NCBI RefSeq assembly: GCF_037126465.1
Contig: NC_088201.1
Span: forward strand, 229,220,016-229,284,015
Source: Ornithodoros turicata
Lineage: Eukaryota > Arthropoda > Arachnida > Ixodida > Argasidae
Length of the DNA stretch: 64,000 nt
Reading direction: 5' to 3'
The notes beneath the pieces are model-generated. The model was not told the DNA's origin, searched no databases, and worked only from the letters and a program-made list of their open reading frames with translations. Below are positions 55,506 through 64,000 of this stretch, one piece after another. Both the position numbers and the translations under genes were made by a program. The first letter of the stretch is position 1; each line of letters begins with the position of its first letter.

Positions 55506-55541
55506 ACGATGCAGATACACTGCGTATCGCCAGTTTGCAAG
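55506..55541 (+). CDS. Candidate second exon, 36 bases
   Basis: Between a CTGTGTAG acceptor and a GTGAGTATGG donor. It keeps the reading phase of the preceding exon and encodes DADTLRIASLQ. Too short to be certain. Confidence 0.3.
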
Positions 55542-56439
55542 GTGAGTATGGCACAAGCTTGGAAAAAACAAGATCATGGTCATCCCAGCCTGTGCAGTGA
55601 AGAGGGTCTGGCAAGCCTTTCCCACAGAAAATGCAACAGCCTTCAAGTACCCAAGATCCTAACTGGGGGTACCTCTTCGCACAGCTCGTCTATCACATTT
55701 AAAATAATTCAGCATCTGTATTTAGGATGATCTATAGCTCTCAGGATGATGCATGGTTCATGAGTTCAACATGTTGTGTTGAAACACAACACTAGTCCTT
55801 TTTAATGAGTCTTGCGGAACGATAGGTGAGCACTCCTTTCGTGACATTGTGTACCATTGCTACAGTGAACAATTTCTTGAGCAAAACTGATGAACGAACA
55901 AAAAATAGAGTCTTGTCTTCCAAATATGTATGTTCCTTGTAACTTCCGTATTTGTTAAGTGACCCATGTTGATGTCCCCCCTCATGTAATGCCTGCAATG
56001 GCCTTTGAGATATATTCATAAATAAATAAATATCAAAACCGGAAAAAGATGTAACACGTATTCTCTCTTTGTGTGAATGATACATAGACATTCTCAGAAG
56101 ATTTGTACATAGTCACACTTTGCCTCATTTTGCATAAAGCCTAGTTCCACCTCTTACATCATCTCCACATCTTCAATCTCCAAAGCAGTACAAGGCTAAA
56201 GTAATCAGCTACTACATAAAAAGAAGGAGGGGAGGAAAACAAATGCTGGCACATCTAAAATTCGAAGAAACCCTGGTACTTTCACGGGGCTACTCACGGC
56301 TCAGTGCTAGATCAGATCCCGATGGAAAACAGCTTTTCTGAGCCTCAGTGATAGATTCCCTTGATTGCACTGACTGTGAGGCACATCTCATTGGCTTGGT
56401 GGCAAGTGGGCTTGCGTCTGATAGTAAGATTTGGAAGAA

Positions 56440-57076
56440 AGGGAGCAAGGAACATCTCTCTACGGTCTTAAGAAGGATATCAACATTACCTGTCAAGGTA
56501 CAGCATTTCATGTTGCTTTCAGTAAGTACAACACTCCTCATAGCAGTTACCATTCGTGTTGGGAAAGCATGCTGTTGGAAAGCTGCTGTTGGAAAGCTGC
56601 TGGAAAGTTGGCTCAGGCAGTGCATCCAGAACTGTGAATCGGGTTCATAGAGAGCACCTGGTGAGAGGGACAGCAACAGTGTCCAGTAAAGACTCTCCAG
56701 GAATTTTGTGCAGGTTTGGGGGTCACACCTTTTAATAGTGTTGATGGAAAGCAGGGTGTGTGAAACACTGACTTCTGGTAGATGAATTCTTGTTATTTAT
56801 AACCAGGTACCCATGTTCTAGTAATCTAGAAAAAGCCTTGGCTCTCTTGGAGGAAATTGCTAATGAATCTGAGTGTCTTTTGTGGAAACAGGTTGTAACT
56901 GCCTTTCTATCCACCTTTCTTAGTTGCCCTAGCAAAAGCAAACATGTAATGCTGTACACCATGTCTGATGCTAGCACACTAATTGCTTTGAGTGTTCTCA
57001 GGCTTCTGAAATGGAGCTACCTCGTACATACGCTGTGCCATGTCGGCAAGAACATAAATGAGACTGCCTTTACTTT
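56440..57076 (+). other. Further exon-like pieces on the plus strand
   Basis: KEHLSTVLRRISTLPVK ends at a possible donor (CAAG|gtacag near 56500). NLEKALALLEEIANESECLL and WKQ lie between TTCTAG and a CAG|gttgta donor (56821-56891). Open sequence then continues to 57076 (VVTAFLSTFLSCPSKSK). These may belong to the gene beginning at 54551. No domain recognised. Confidence 0.25.
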
Positions 57077-57229
57077 TTAAATTGGCCCTTCCGGGCTTCA
57101 TGTGACTGCAAGAATGGCACCCCCAAAACAATAGGTAACAAGAATGATTTCTGCAATGTATTGCACTTTGTAAAACAACAACTTTATTTGAAAATATATT
57201 CCAAAAGCCGGGTGACAACCTCATAATGT

Positions 57230-57910
57230 AGCGTCCTTTACTGAAAACACCGCTCAACACAACGAATAAAAACAGAGCGTAAACGTTTTGTCGCCTATCC
57301 GGGTGGCATCATCAGTACAACAGAGGCCAAAGATGAGCACATCGGCCTATCTAAGAGGGAATCTTACACATCCGATAGGGGGCCACGGTATGTATTACAG
57401 GCTGAAGCATCACGCCTGATAAAGCAGGATTCTAAGAACTTTCTAGGGCCCCATCGCTAGTCATGAGCAAAGGTTACTGCACCATCAAAATATATGTCCC
57501 TTATGACAGCAGTGGTAGACTGATTCGGTCCTGTTTAGTTAAGCTAAGCATTAGTAGCCCTGGCAACTGGCTCTTTTAGTCTTGTCCCACGTCTTTTGTC
57601 TATCTCGCCAATGTAGGTTGCATCACATTCTATGCACTCAACTTGATATGCACAGTCAAAATGCCTGATGGGCACAATGCCCTAAGTATGAAATACATTG
57701 GATGAAAGGAATGCGGACCACCGATTTGACTCCTTTGATGTTGTTTTTGATTGTTCTCTGTTGGAGGGATGATGCCACCTGGATAGGCAATGAAACGTTT
57801 ACTCTCTTTATTCTTAATTGTTGTGTTAAGCCAGTGTTCTGAGTAAAGCATTTTACATTATGAACTTTGTTTGAATGATGATTAGTGGCGAGCTTCATAC
57901 CCTGGGCCAC
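57230..57910 (-). pseudogene. Penelope-like element fragment (second subfamily)
   Basis: The minus strand contains HFDCAYQVECIECDATYIGE followed by IDKRRGTRLKEPVARAT, the start of a GIY-YIG domain with its conserved cysteines and YIGE. A stop follows, then 3' sequence with GATGATGCCACCCGGATAGG and CGACAAAACGTTTACGC, similar to a repeat of the same phrase at 57765-57795. Upstream frames (57851-57630) are shifted linker sequence. Inactive. Confidence 0.7.
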
Positions 57911-57989
57911 TACTCTAACAATTGCTTGTGGTAGTGTGGTGAAATGGAATAACGAGCCTTGTAGACAATTTACTTGGCAATATATTTAT

Positions 57990-58570
57990 TTATCTCTCAT
58001 AGGTTGAAGAACCCAGTGTGGTGTTACATAACGGAGGGGCACGTAATTATACAAGACCGATGACCAAAAGGCCTTGCTTTTGACTAGATTAAAATGTGAA
58101 GCGATTGTAATACATATAACAAATGCTGCATGGTGGCGATATGATAGGTTCTCCTCACGAGTTGTTGCCACAGTTACGGTTAGTTGAGAAACTGCATATC
58201 CAGGTTGCAGGATCAAATTTTAATTAGGCTACTTTGGCCAACACGCGAGCGTAGAGCACAGTGTCAAAAGCCCTTACAAAATAAAAAGAATACTACATCT
58301 ACGTGAACCCAGAAATCAAGACAGTTTGAAATGCTGTGAACGAATTCCACTACGTTAGTTTTGCCTGAATACCCTTTTCTAAAGCCATGCTGGAATTTAA
58401 AAAAAGAAATTGACAGAGTCAACTTGGTTGACAGCGTGGTAGTACATGATGTGCTCCATTAGTTTACAGGGAACCCTAAAAAGTGGAGCTGGTTAATAGA
58501 TAGAAGGAGCATAGTTGTCACCTCTTCTGAAGACAGGAATAAGCTTGAGACCTATGTCCTCGACTCTCAC
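57990..58570 (-). pseudogene. LINE reverse transcriptase fragment
   Basis: Minus-strand pieces in shifted frames read IGLKLIPVFRRGDNYAPS, VPCKLMEHIMYYHAVNQ, QHGFRKGYSGKTNVVEFVHS and CKGFDT, then TWICSF and CGNNS. These are RT motifs 1-3 of a CR1/RTE-type LINE. The copy has many stops and frameshifts. The YADD region is not present. Confidence 0.72.
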
Positions 58571-60050
58571 ACATACTAAGAACCTTTGACACAGATTAAC
58601 GTATCTTCATTCCAGCTCTTTCACTTTCAGATGTTCATCTCTGTTGAGTGGTCTGTCATTCTTGTAATACAGATTGGAATTGAAATGCAGGTGCATAAGG
58701 GATGCTCTGAAAGAAAAGTGTTTGGTTTTAGTCCTCTTAATGTTTCTGAAAACGAAAACAAACTTCACGGTGACTATTCTTCTGAAATGAGCAATACTAG
58801 GATGACAGCAAAAAAATATATCTTGCCATATCATTATATCCACCTGGCACTTCAATTGAATAATGGCAGTTGAAGATGACGATGATTCAATTTAATGACG
58901 CATAAGCAACTCTGGCTATAGTGCGCCAAAACCATGGTAAAACTGTGACTTGTTAAATATCAGACGATTATACTAAAATAATATACTTTGTTGGTTGGTA
59001 AATTGAGATATAGACAAAAACATGATATGATAAAAATAAGCAATTGAAGAAAAGGCAATTGTTGGCTTTGTGTGACTGATGTCGAGTTTGCCACACTACG
59101 TGTTGAATAATAATGTACGCTGATACGCTGTAGCATATAAAGTACAATCATACACACGCTCAATATGTGGTGGATATGTGAAACCAATATACACATACTT
59201 ACATTTCAAACTTTCTTGAAAAAGGCAGTCCAAGTCTGTCGGATTTGCCAGACTCTATACAAAGCCAGTAAGCACAGTGTGGAATGACTGATTCATCTTT
59301 CGAAGGCAGAGGTGCAGCTACCACGACGCTTCGTCATCTCAATGCTTCGGAGCGGCATAGCCTAGTAAGAAGCCATCAGAAGGATCTCATAACGATAACT
59401 TGGTCGAAAAAGTGGAGGGTTCTGTGGGATATGTAAGAAAGCATACGCGTTACACAACAGCTACGAGAATGATCGACTGCACCTGCATGGTTTTCAGTAC
59501 GTAGACTTGGAACAGAAAAATAAATGTGCTAACCTTGTTGATACTACTTTTCCGTCAGGAGCACACGAGAGCACATTTGGTTTTTTTAGTTGAAGGTATC
59601 ATCAGGTCCCCATGCTCCTTTGAGATGCAGCAGACAGAAGTTCGCTGAGGCGAGTGACTGCCGTTGCGGTTCGTCGCTTCGCAGCAGATCAAGAACAGTA
59701 CACCGCAACGATAGGTGAAACGTTCAGAATATGGTGACCAACTCCAACACCAACCCAATGACCCGAACAAAGAGGATGAACCGGGAGTCACACAAGTTCG
59801 CAGTTCGCAAGCTCGGCATACGGCATCCATTACAGCTGACCGGATACGGAAGCATATATCGAACGCCGTGTACAGATTGGAAAGAAAATCGTAGAAACTG
59901 TTGCAGGTGATAAATGCAGGGTATATTTTTCTTTTTGAGGCTCTGTAACAAAAACATATTAACGTAGAAATGCCATTTCATGAAGGAAATTGACAGATAT
60001 TGCGTGACCACGTGACGCGTTTGAGCCAATTGTGGGTGTTGCGAGTGGCC
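58571..60050. other. Element interior, nothing recognised
   Basis: Overlapping short frames without motifs. A cysteine-rich minus-strand frame (59830-59555) was checked and no zinc-binding pattern was convincing. Confidence 0.4.
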
Positions 60051-60054
60051 CCCG

Positions 60055-60105
60055 TGTTGACGTCATCTTTATGGTGGGCCAGGGTGGATATTCTATATAA
60101 ACGTA
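60055..60105 (+). promoter_or_regulatory. Candidate promoter: CRE-like site and TATA box
   Basis: TGACGTCA (60058-60065, a palindromic ATF/CREB site) is followed about 30 bases later by TATATAAA near 60096-60103. This is close to the right end of the TTAA element, with a transcript start expected near 60125 if read on the plus strand. Purely sequence-based. Confidence 0.3.
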
Positions 60106-60414
60106 TGTTTTCTCGGTTTGACGCTAGGCGTGCTGCACTCGGATGAAGTCGAATGTTTAAAATTCGAGTTTAGAGAAACCGTGGGGTTTTAATGCGCGAA
60201 TTTTCGCATGGAGAGTCCTTGTTGGGTGCTTTATCGACTACAAGTACGAAAGAGCTCCCACAGTTTCTGGTCAGAGTCCCTTTAACATGAAATCTATGAA
60301 ATGTCGCTAATACGTACAGCTTGGTGGTGGCGACTCAGGCGCTGAAAAGAATGGAACTTTAGATACTTCTCGCTTTTCATATTCACCATTTCCTTACCGT
60401 CTTCGAAGTAAAAC

Positions 60415-60600
60415 ACAGGGCTCGACGTGAATACTGAGAAAGATAATATTCTTAAGAAAATGAACTTGATGAGAAAAACCACCAAAACTCACCACTATCA
60501 TCATCATCTTCAAAACTCGAGAAAACTGAGAAAGACAACTTTCATAAGAAACCTAACTTTAAGGTAAAAACCATCAAAACTTACCACCATCGTTTGCCAT
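60415..60600. repeat. Two degenerate repeats of about 120 bp
   Basis: ACTGAGAAAGA..A..TTCTTAAGAAAA and CCAC..AAACTCACCAC at 60430-60500 recur as ACTGAGAAAGACAACTTTCA and CATCAAAACTTACCACC at 60525-60590. Confidence 0.5.
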
Positions 60601-60858
60601 GTTGCTTCGAAGTAATGCTCTAGGAACCAAATCCTCATTTTTTAAAGCTGACGCATCCTCATTATCATATCACATCCTCTCCTACTTTGTATAAACGACT
60701 TTTAGCAACAAGATGGTGGGCTGGAGAAATCCACATGTAGCAAAAAGTCTTTGTAGTAAACAACCAATTGCAAACTAAGGAAAAACGCAACCAATAGGGA
60801 AAGTATGCACATCCTCTCCATCGGATTCCCTTTCAACATCCCCCTCACAGTCGACGAT

Positions 60859-61537
60859 GGAAGCGCAGAAGTGCTACGTGGTCTCCGAGGACGATTGTAT
60901 GTATAGAAAGTTTTCCCGTTTTTCCCTCGCTAAAAATGTGATTCTTTATTAAGATTCTGATTGTCTCCTGACGGGGGATCTTCCTCTTGTGAAGACATTG
61001 AAGCCACCACCCAGAACTTTCTTTATACAATATGATGAGCATCTGCGACGCTGTCGTTGTGGTGGATTATGGTCATCGAATCCATCTCATTGGCTAGACA
61101 ATAACATACGACCTTATCTCGGTTGCCATCCAAGCTCGGATCAACCATGAAGCCCAGTGAACGATTTGCTTTGACGGTACAATGGCTGATGTACAAGGAT
61201 TTGGTGAAATTAAACTTCTATCTGAACTGCAACGGACCAGAGGCTGATTTTCGTCTCATTATGCAAATTCTACCATTTCCAATGCGGAAATGCGAAACGA
61301 GGAAAGATTAGTCGGAGGCTCCAACGCTTCGTCGCCATCAAGTGTGACTTGTTGCGACGGTATCGTCAGGGTGACAATATCTCTCCAACCATACTTAATG
61401 CTGGACTCAAGCGACCAATAATTCGAAACTTTTACATCCAACACTCGGAATACATCGTGCGTCGCAAGAAAGATGGTTGTCGCAAGGTGTCGAGTCTGGA
61501 AGACTATCTTAAAGAGGTCTGTGCGTTGAAGAAATAA
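60859..61537 (+). pseudogene. Polinton-associated plus-strand frame, unknown, broken
   Basis: An ATG at 60859 opens MEAQKCYVVSEDDCMYRKFS, meets one in-frame TAA at about 60951 and continues VKTLKPPPRTFFIQYDEHL and RRCRCGGLWSSNPSHWLDNN to a stop at 61149. Shifted frames then run MKPSERFALTVQWLMYK.. and CDLLRRYRQGDNISPTILNA.. to a final stop at 61537, followed at once by an AATAAA-type signal. It ends only 17 bases from the protease stop on the other strand, a tail-to-tail arrangement usual for compact viral-type elements. No family recognised. The successive frames suggest one decayed gene or two small ones. Confidence 0.4.
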
Positions 61538-61554
61538 AATGAGACATTTTTTCT

Positions 61555-61989
61555 TTAAATGAGGTATTCCTCTTCAATCATTTTTATTATCTTGAGGTCA
61601 TTGTGTACAAGGTTATTGTCAAATAAGGACACAATGCTCTTGAGTTGGTAATTCTTACAAAGGCGGGAAGCAAAGAAACAAACAAAAAGTCCACAGTGTG
61701 AGCTGTAAATGCTTTGAATGCATTTCTCGCAATACTGATCAACAGGTAGATCTAGCAGCTCTTCTTCAATCGGTGGTAGACCAAAGCTGTCCACATAGAT
61801 GTACTTGTCATTCCTGTCTCTCATGTACAATAGCCAGTGTTCTCCGGGACCATCGTGTGGGTGTGTATTGATAACTATAAACCCTTCTGTCGTTAAGCTT
61901 GGTACCATATCAATTGCGAAAGTCCCGCGATACATATTCAAAGTTTCATGGTTCAGAGAAAACAATAATTCCAGATCAAACACATTCAT
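61555..61989 (-). CDS. Adenain-like cysteine protease of a Polinton/Maverick
   Basis: The 144-residue protein has the catalytic arrangement of adenovirus-type (C5/C48-like) maturation proteases. These are His51 in GPGEHWLLYM, Asp67 in YIYVDSFGLPP and Cys99 in SSHCGLFVCFFASRL, with MYRGTFAIDMVP and GFIVINTHPHDGP ahead. In Polintons this enzyme (PRO) is thought to process capsid precursor proteins. The frame is uninterrupted. Its ATG lies 2 nt after the stop of the capsid-like gene upstream on the same strand, so the two are probably expressed from one transcript or by splicing. It is slightly shorter than adenain (about 200 residues) but contains all the key residues. Confidence 0.87.
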   Translation of the reverse strand: MNVFDLELLFSLNHETLNMYRGTFAIDMVPSLTTEGFIVINTHPHDGPGEHWLLYMRDRNDKYIYVDSFGLPPIEEELLDLPVDQYCEKCIQSIYSSHCGLFVCFFASRLCKNYQLKSIVSLFDNNLVHNDLKIIKMIEEEYLI

Positions 61990-61991
61990 AC

Positions 61992-63344
61992 TTAGTCCAC
62001 TCGAACAACAAGATCACCATCGACTGATAAAATCTTGGGTGCTTCACTAATAAGTATAACCGACACTGCGCAAGGTAATGGCTTAGCAAACTTCATTTCA
62101 ATCCTGCAATTGCCCTTCCGCAATGGATTAAAGTAGGAAACAAAACTTTCGTCAGCACTCAAGTTCCAATGCATGATAAAGGATTTTTTTTTATATTTTT
62201 CATAACTTAACTCGACATGTTTTTCATTCAGTTGATACAAGAATTCGTAGTAGCTTGCTCTACCCAGGTCATTTTCCCAGTCATAGGATAGTTGCTTTCT
62301 GTATCCATCAACTGATAGTGTTACAGAACTAATATTAAAATGCTCGAAACAAAAGGGGCTCGACTTGTAATCACCCTGATAAGCCTCGGTGCGAACTAGA
62401 CATACAGTAAGTTGATCAGGAATTCTATCAGGGAATAAGTTTTCAAAGATTGCATCATGAAGGCCTGGCGAAAGCGAGCGGACTTTGCTTTCTAGTCCAC
62501 GCATGATGTAACATGCTGGGGAGGATCTAAGGGCTTTCTGGTGTGCAATAAAACTTGAGTTGCTAACTTTGACTTTGCGTGCTACAAGTGCCGCGCTGTG
62601 GATTTTCAATTGATGCTTATGAGTTTCATTGGTGCCAGTTAGCAATCTAAAGCTATCCGTATTATGTAGAGCAGTCACTCGAACCCCCACACCGGGTAAC
62701 AAAAGCCTCCCTTGGTTTGTGAGGTCGGTGTTAACTTTCATGACAATTTCAAATAGTTTCCCCCCACTTGTCCTAGCTATGCGCAACTTTGCATCCCGAG
62801 CGACTGGATCATTTGCTGCATGCTCTCCTGTGTCATATGTATACATTGCACAATCATCTAAAGTCTTCTGCAGATGAGTATTCGTATGAAGTAGGGTATC
62901 AATCATACATCGATAGGAGTTCAAACAGTTGCTGCTTGCAAGACGTTGATTCAAGTGAATGGTTACATATTTAAATAAAGCGGCACCCAAGTTGTTGACT
63001 GGGAATACAATGTCCTCAGTGATACCGTCTGCTCTTCGGGTAATTGGTTCACTCCCGTCCGACCTCAATATCTGCATAGTTATATTAAAATACAGAGATG
63101 ATAAATCGAGATACAAGTCTGAGAGATTTCTTATGTTCCATTCCATCGTCGATTCTCCTCCGCTGATTGTAGAAACAGGATAATAAACCTGCGCCTCGCA
63201 TGATTCTATTGAAACTTGGGTAGGAGGTATGTTGAATAACTCACACTCCCCCTTCAAAGCCAGCTGGGACTGTGCGTGTACAATGTTGACATCTTTGCAA
63301 ATGAAAGGATACAATGCTTTCCTCAGAGCTTTATTTGTTAGCAT
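61992..63344 (-). CDS. Capsid-like protein of a Polinton/Maverick (F54H12.2 type)
   Basis: The intact 450-codon frame has an N-terminal CELFNIPPTQVSIESC segment, a conserved core (DIVFPVNNLGAALFKYVTIH, LNQRLASSNCLNSYRCMIDT, LLHTNT) and later beta-rich sequence (FENLFPDRIPDQLTVCLVRT, SVTLSVDGYRKQLSYDWEND). The core motif of PVN..ALF..V.I.LN..L.SS...Y..R..I.TLL is that of F54H12.2-like proteins carried by animal Polintons, regarded as jelly-roll capsid proteins. Which one it is (major or penton-like) I cannot settle without structure prediction. Length near 450 and the following protease gene fit a virion-forming module. The start at 63344 was chosen as the first ATG of the frame. Confidence 0.75.
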   Translation of the reverse strand: MLTNKALRKALYPFICKDVNIVHAQSQLALKGECELFNIPPTQVSIESCEAQVYYPVSTISGGESTMEWNIRNLSDLYLDLSSLYFNITMQILRSDGSEPITRRADGITEDIVFPVNNLGAALFKYVTIHLNQRLASSNCLNSYRCMIDTLLHTNTHLQKTLDDCAMYTYDTGEHAANDPVARDAKLRIARTSGGKLFEIVMKVNTDLTNQGRLLLPGVGVRVTALHNTDSFRLLTGTNETHKHQLKIHSAALVARKVKVSNSSFIAHQKALRSSPACYIMRGLESKVRSLSPGLHDAIFENLFPDRIPDQLTVCLVRTEAYQGDYKSSPFCFEHFNISSVTLSVDGYRKQLSYDWENDLGRASYYEFLYQLNEKHVELSYEKYKKKSFIMHWNLSADESFVSYFNPLRKGNCRIEMKFAKPLPCAVSVILISEAPKILSVDGDLVVRVD

Positions 63345-63885
63345 CTTACCCGAGCAAAAAGACTCTTTTTTTCTTCCAACCCCCTTACCTCCCTACCTGG
63401 GATCCACCTGTTTTTCGGAATGCGATGGCCGATTCGAAGCATTGTCCGCCACACTTTCTACAAGTGAAATGCGACCCATTGTTCGACTTCTAACCAGCTT
63501 GGATGCTGATGCACACTTTTAACCTCCCGCTGACCCGCTGTTTTCAGAATGCGATCCCGTTCACGCTTGGAATCATTGTCCTCCAGTCCCCTTACCATTT
63601 TGACATTGTCCTCAGGTGAGCATGGTCCGTTTTTGCTAACCACCAGCCGTTCCACTCCTCTAACCCCCCGCTGACCAGCTGCTTTCAGAATGCGAACCCC
63701 TTCGAAGCATTGTCCGCCACACTTTCTACATGTGAAAGGGGGCGACCCATTGTCCCGACTTCTAACCCCTCTTGGGCGCCATTTTCGGAGTGTGACCCTT
63801 TTCTATAGAAAAACCTGTTTTCTTTATAAAGAAGAAACATCAATGTGTGAAAAAAGTGTCTTCTTTATTTCATGGTTACAGAGGA
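63345..63885. repeat. Polinton spacer with degenerate direct repeats
   Basis: TTCGAAGCATTGTCCGCCAC and ACTTTCTACA.GTGAAA..GCGACCCATTGT occur at about 63432-63485 and 63700-63755. A weaker third copy (CAGAATGCGATCCCGTTCAC) is at about 63545. Short frames through the region (63655-63458 minus) are charged and unassigned. Confidence 0.6.
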
Positions 63886-64000
63886 TTAATCGAAAATGTC
63901 TCTTCTCTTCCTCTTTTTCCTTCGATGTCCGCTGCCTGCAATGTCCTTCAAAATCTGTGTGCCTAATTCATTTGAGCTTGCTCTCAGTGCTTGCTTGATG
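63886..64000 (-). CDS. C-terminus of a basic Polinton protein (partial, runs off the window)
   Basis: The last 37 codons of a minus-strand frame read IKQALRASSNELGTQILKDI, then AGSGHRRKKRKRRDIFD and stop. An AATAAA-type signal follows (minus strand, near 63870-63864). An alanine/leucine helix followed by GSGHRRKKRKRR resembles the C-termini of small basic virion-core or minor capsid proteins in Polintons and may act as a nuclear signal. The assignment is an inference from context, since only the tail is visible. Confidence 0.45.
   Translation of the reverse strand, partial: IKQALRASSNELGTQILKDIAGSGHRRKKRKRRDIFD

Larger units (their letters stand above)
54229..60281. mobile_element. 6-kb TTAA-flanked element with 17-bp TIRs (T2/Kolobok-like)
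   Basis: AGGGACTCTGACCAGAA at 54229-54245 is matched by its perfect reverse complement at 60265-60281. TTAA directly flanks both ends (54225-54228, 60282-60285). A TTAA target and TTAAAGGRR-type ends are the hallmark of the T2/Kolobok superfamily. piggyBac also uses TTAA but usually begins with CCY. The interior holds spliced-gene-like pieces at its left end and Penelope and LINE fragments at 57230-58570. No transposase domain was recognised. Two separate small elements in opposite orientation cannot be excluded. Confidence 0.65.
60640..64000. mobile_element. Polinton/Maverick, one end (partial)
   Basis: The capsid-like gene, adenain-like protease and basic protein, together with a convergent plus-strand frame, form a Polinton morphogenesis module. 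Polymerase B, integrase and ATPase are expected beyond 64000. The left boundary is not resolved: Polintons normally have long TIRs and a 6-bp target duplication, and neither can be tested inside this window. The right boundary is outside. Confidence 0.72.

Noticed and set aside
59555..59830. Cysteine-rich minus-strand frame as a THAP or zinc-finger domain
   Set aside because: The cysteine and histidine spacing fits neither THAP (C2CH) nor C2H2 fingers.
63458..63655. Charged 65-codon frame between Polinton genes
   Set aside because: Overlaps the degenerate direct repeats and has no conserved motif.

Overview
The window looks like arthropod nuclear DNA, most likely from a tick or another arachnid. 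This is inferred from its repeat content: Penelope-like elements, CR1/I-like LINEs, Ty3/Gypsy, tRNA-derived SINEs resembling tick Ruka elements, MULE, hAT, Tc1/mariner-like and Kolobok-like DNA transposons, and a Polinton/Maverick. No intact host gene is convincing. The coding capacity is almost all from mobile elements, mostly broken and nested in each other. There is one 100-N assembly gap (50277-50376).

Layout. 1-2045: 5'-truncated Ty3/Gypsy (minus), running off the left edge. 2046-9137: repeat debris with a tRNA-derived SINE (about 6690-6835), an inverted pair of Penelope 3' ends (7390-7870) and a LINE 3' end (8640-9137). 9370-17730: a Penelope-like element (minus) split by a 7.5-kb Mutator-like element (9709-17201), which itself holds a hAT-type MITE (13697-14104). 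17990-25050: two opposed copies of a dispersed repeat, a 0.6-kb inverted-repeat element, and a nearly full-length LINE (20055 to about 23930, minus) with an FP25-like ORF1, an APE endonuclease and a reverse transcriptase, interrupted by a 156-bp MITE. 25050-31800: a second copy of that MITE, a SINE, an internally deleted Gypsy (27440-29340, minus), a decayed atlastin/GBP-like GTPase fragment (30680-31240, minus) and a LINE ORF2 tail. 32586-39840: a MITE, Penelope GIY-YIG ends, LINE RT fragments and a second SINE copy. 39951-42733: two adjacent TA-flanked foldback elements. 43700-50096: a segment duplicated at 44671 and 47030, one copy carrying a hairpin MITE that is absent from the other, and GTAACGAGTTAC-rich foldback DNA.

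50842-53890 is a minisatellite/satellite of 25 monomers of about 123 bp with signs of higher-order structure, followed by three 86-bp repeats. 54229-60281 is bounded by perfect 17-bp inverted termini and TTAA on both sides (T2/Kolobok-like). It contains exon-like sequence plus Penelope and LINE debris.

60859-64000 is the most interesting part: the edge of a Polinton/Maverick. On the minus strand lie the C-terminus of a basic, possibly virion-core-like protein, a 450-aa capsid-like protein (F54H12.2 type) and an adenain-like cysteine protease starting 2 nt after the capsid stop. A broken plus-strand reading frame converges on them. The capsid and protease frames are intact, so this element is younger or better preserved than its surroundings.
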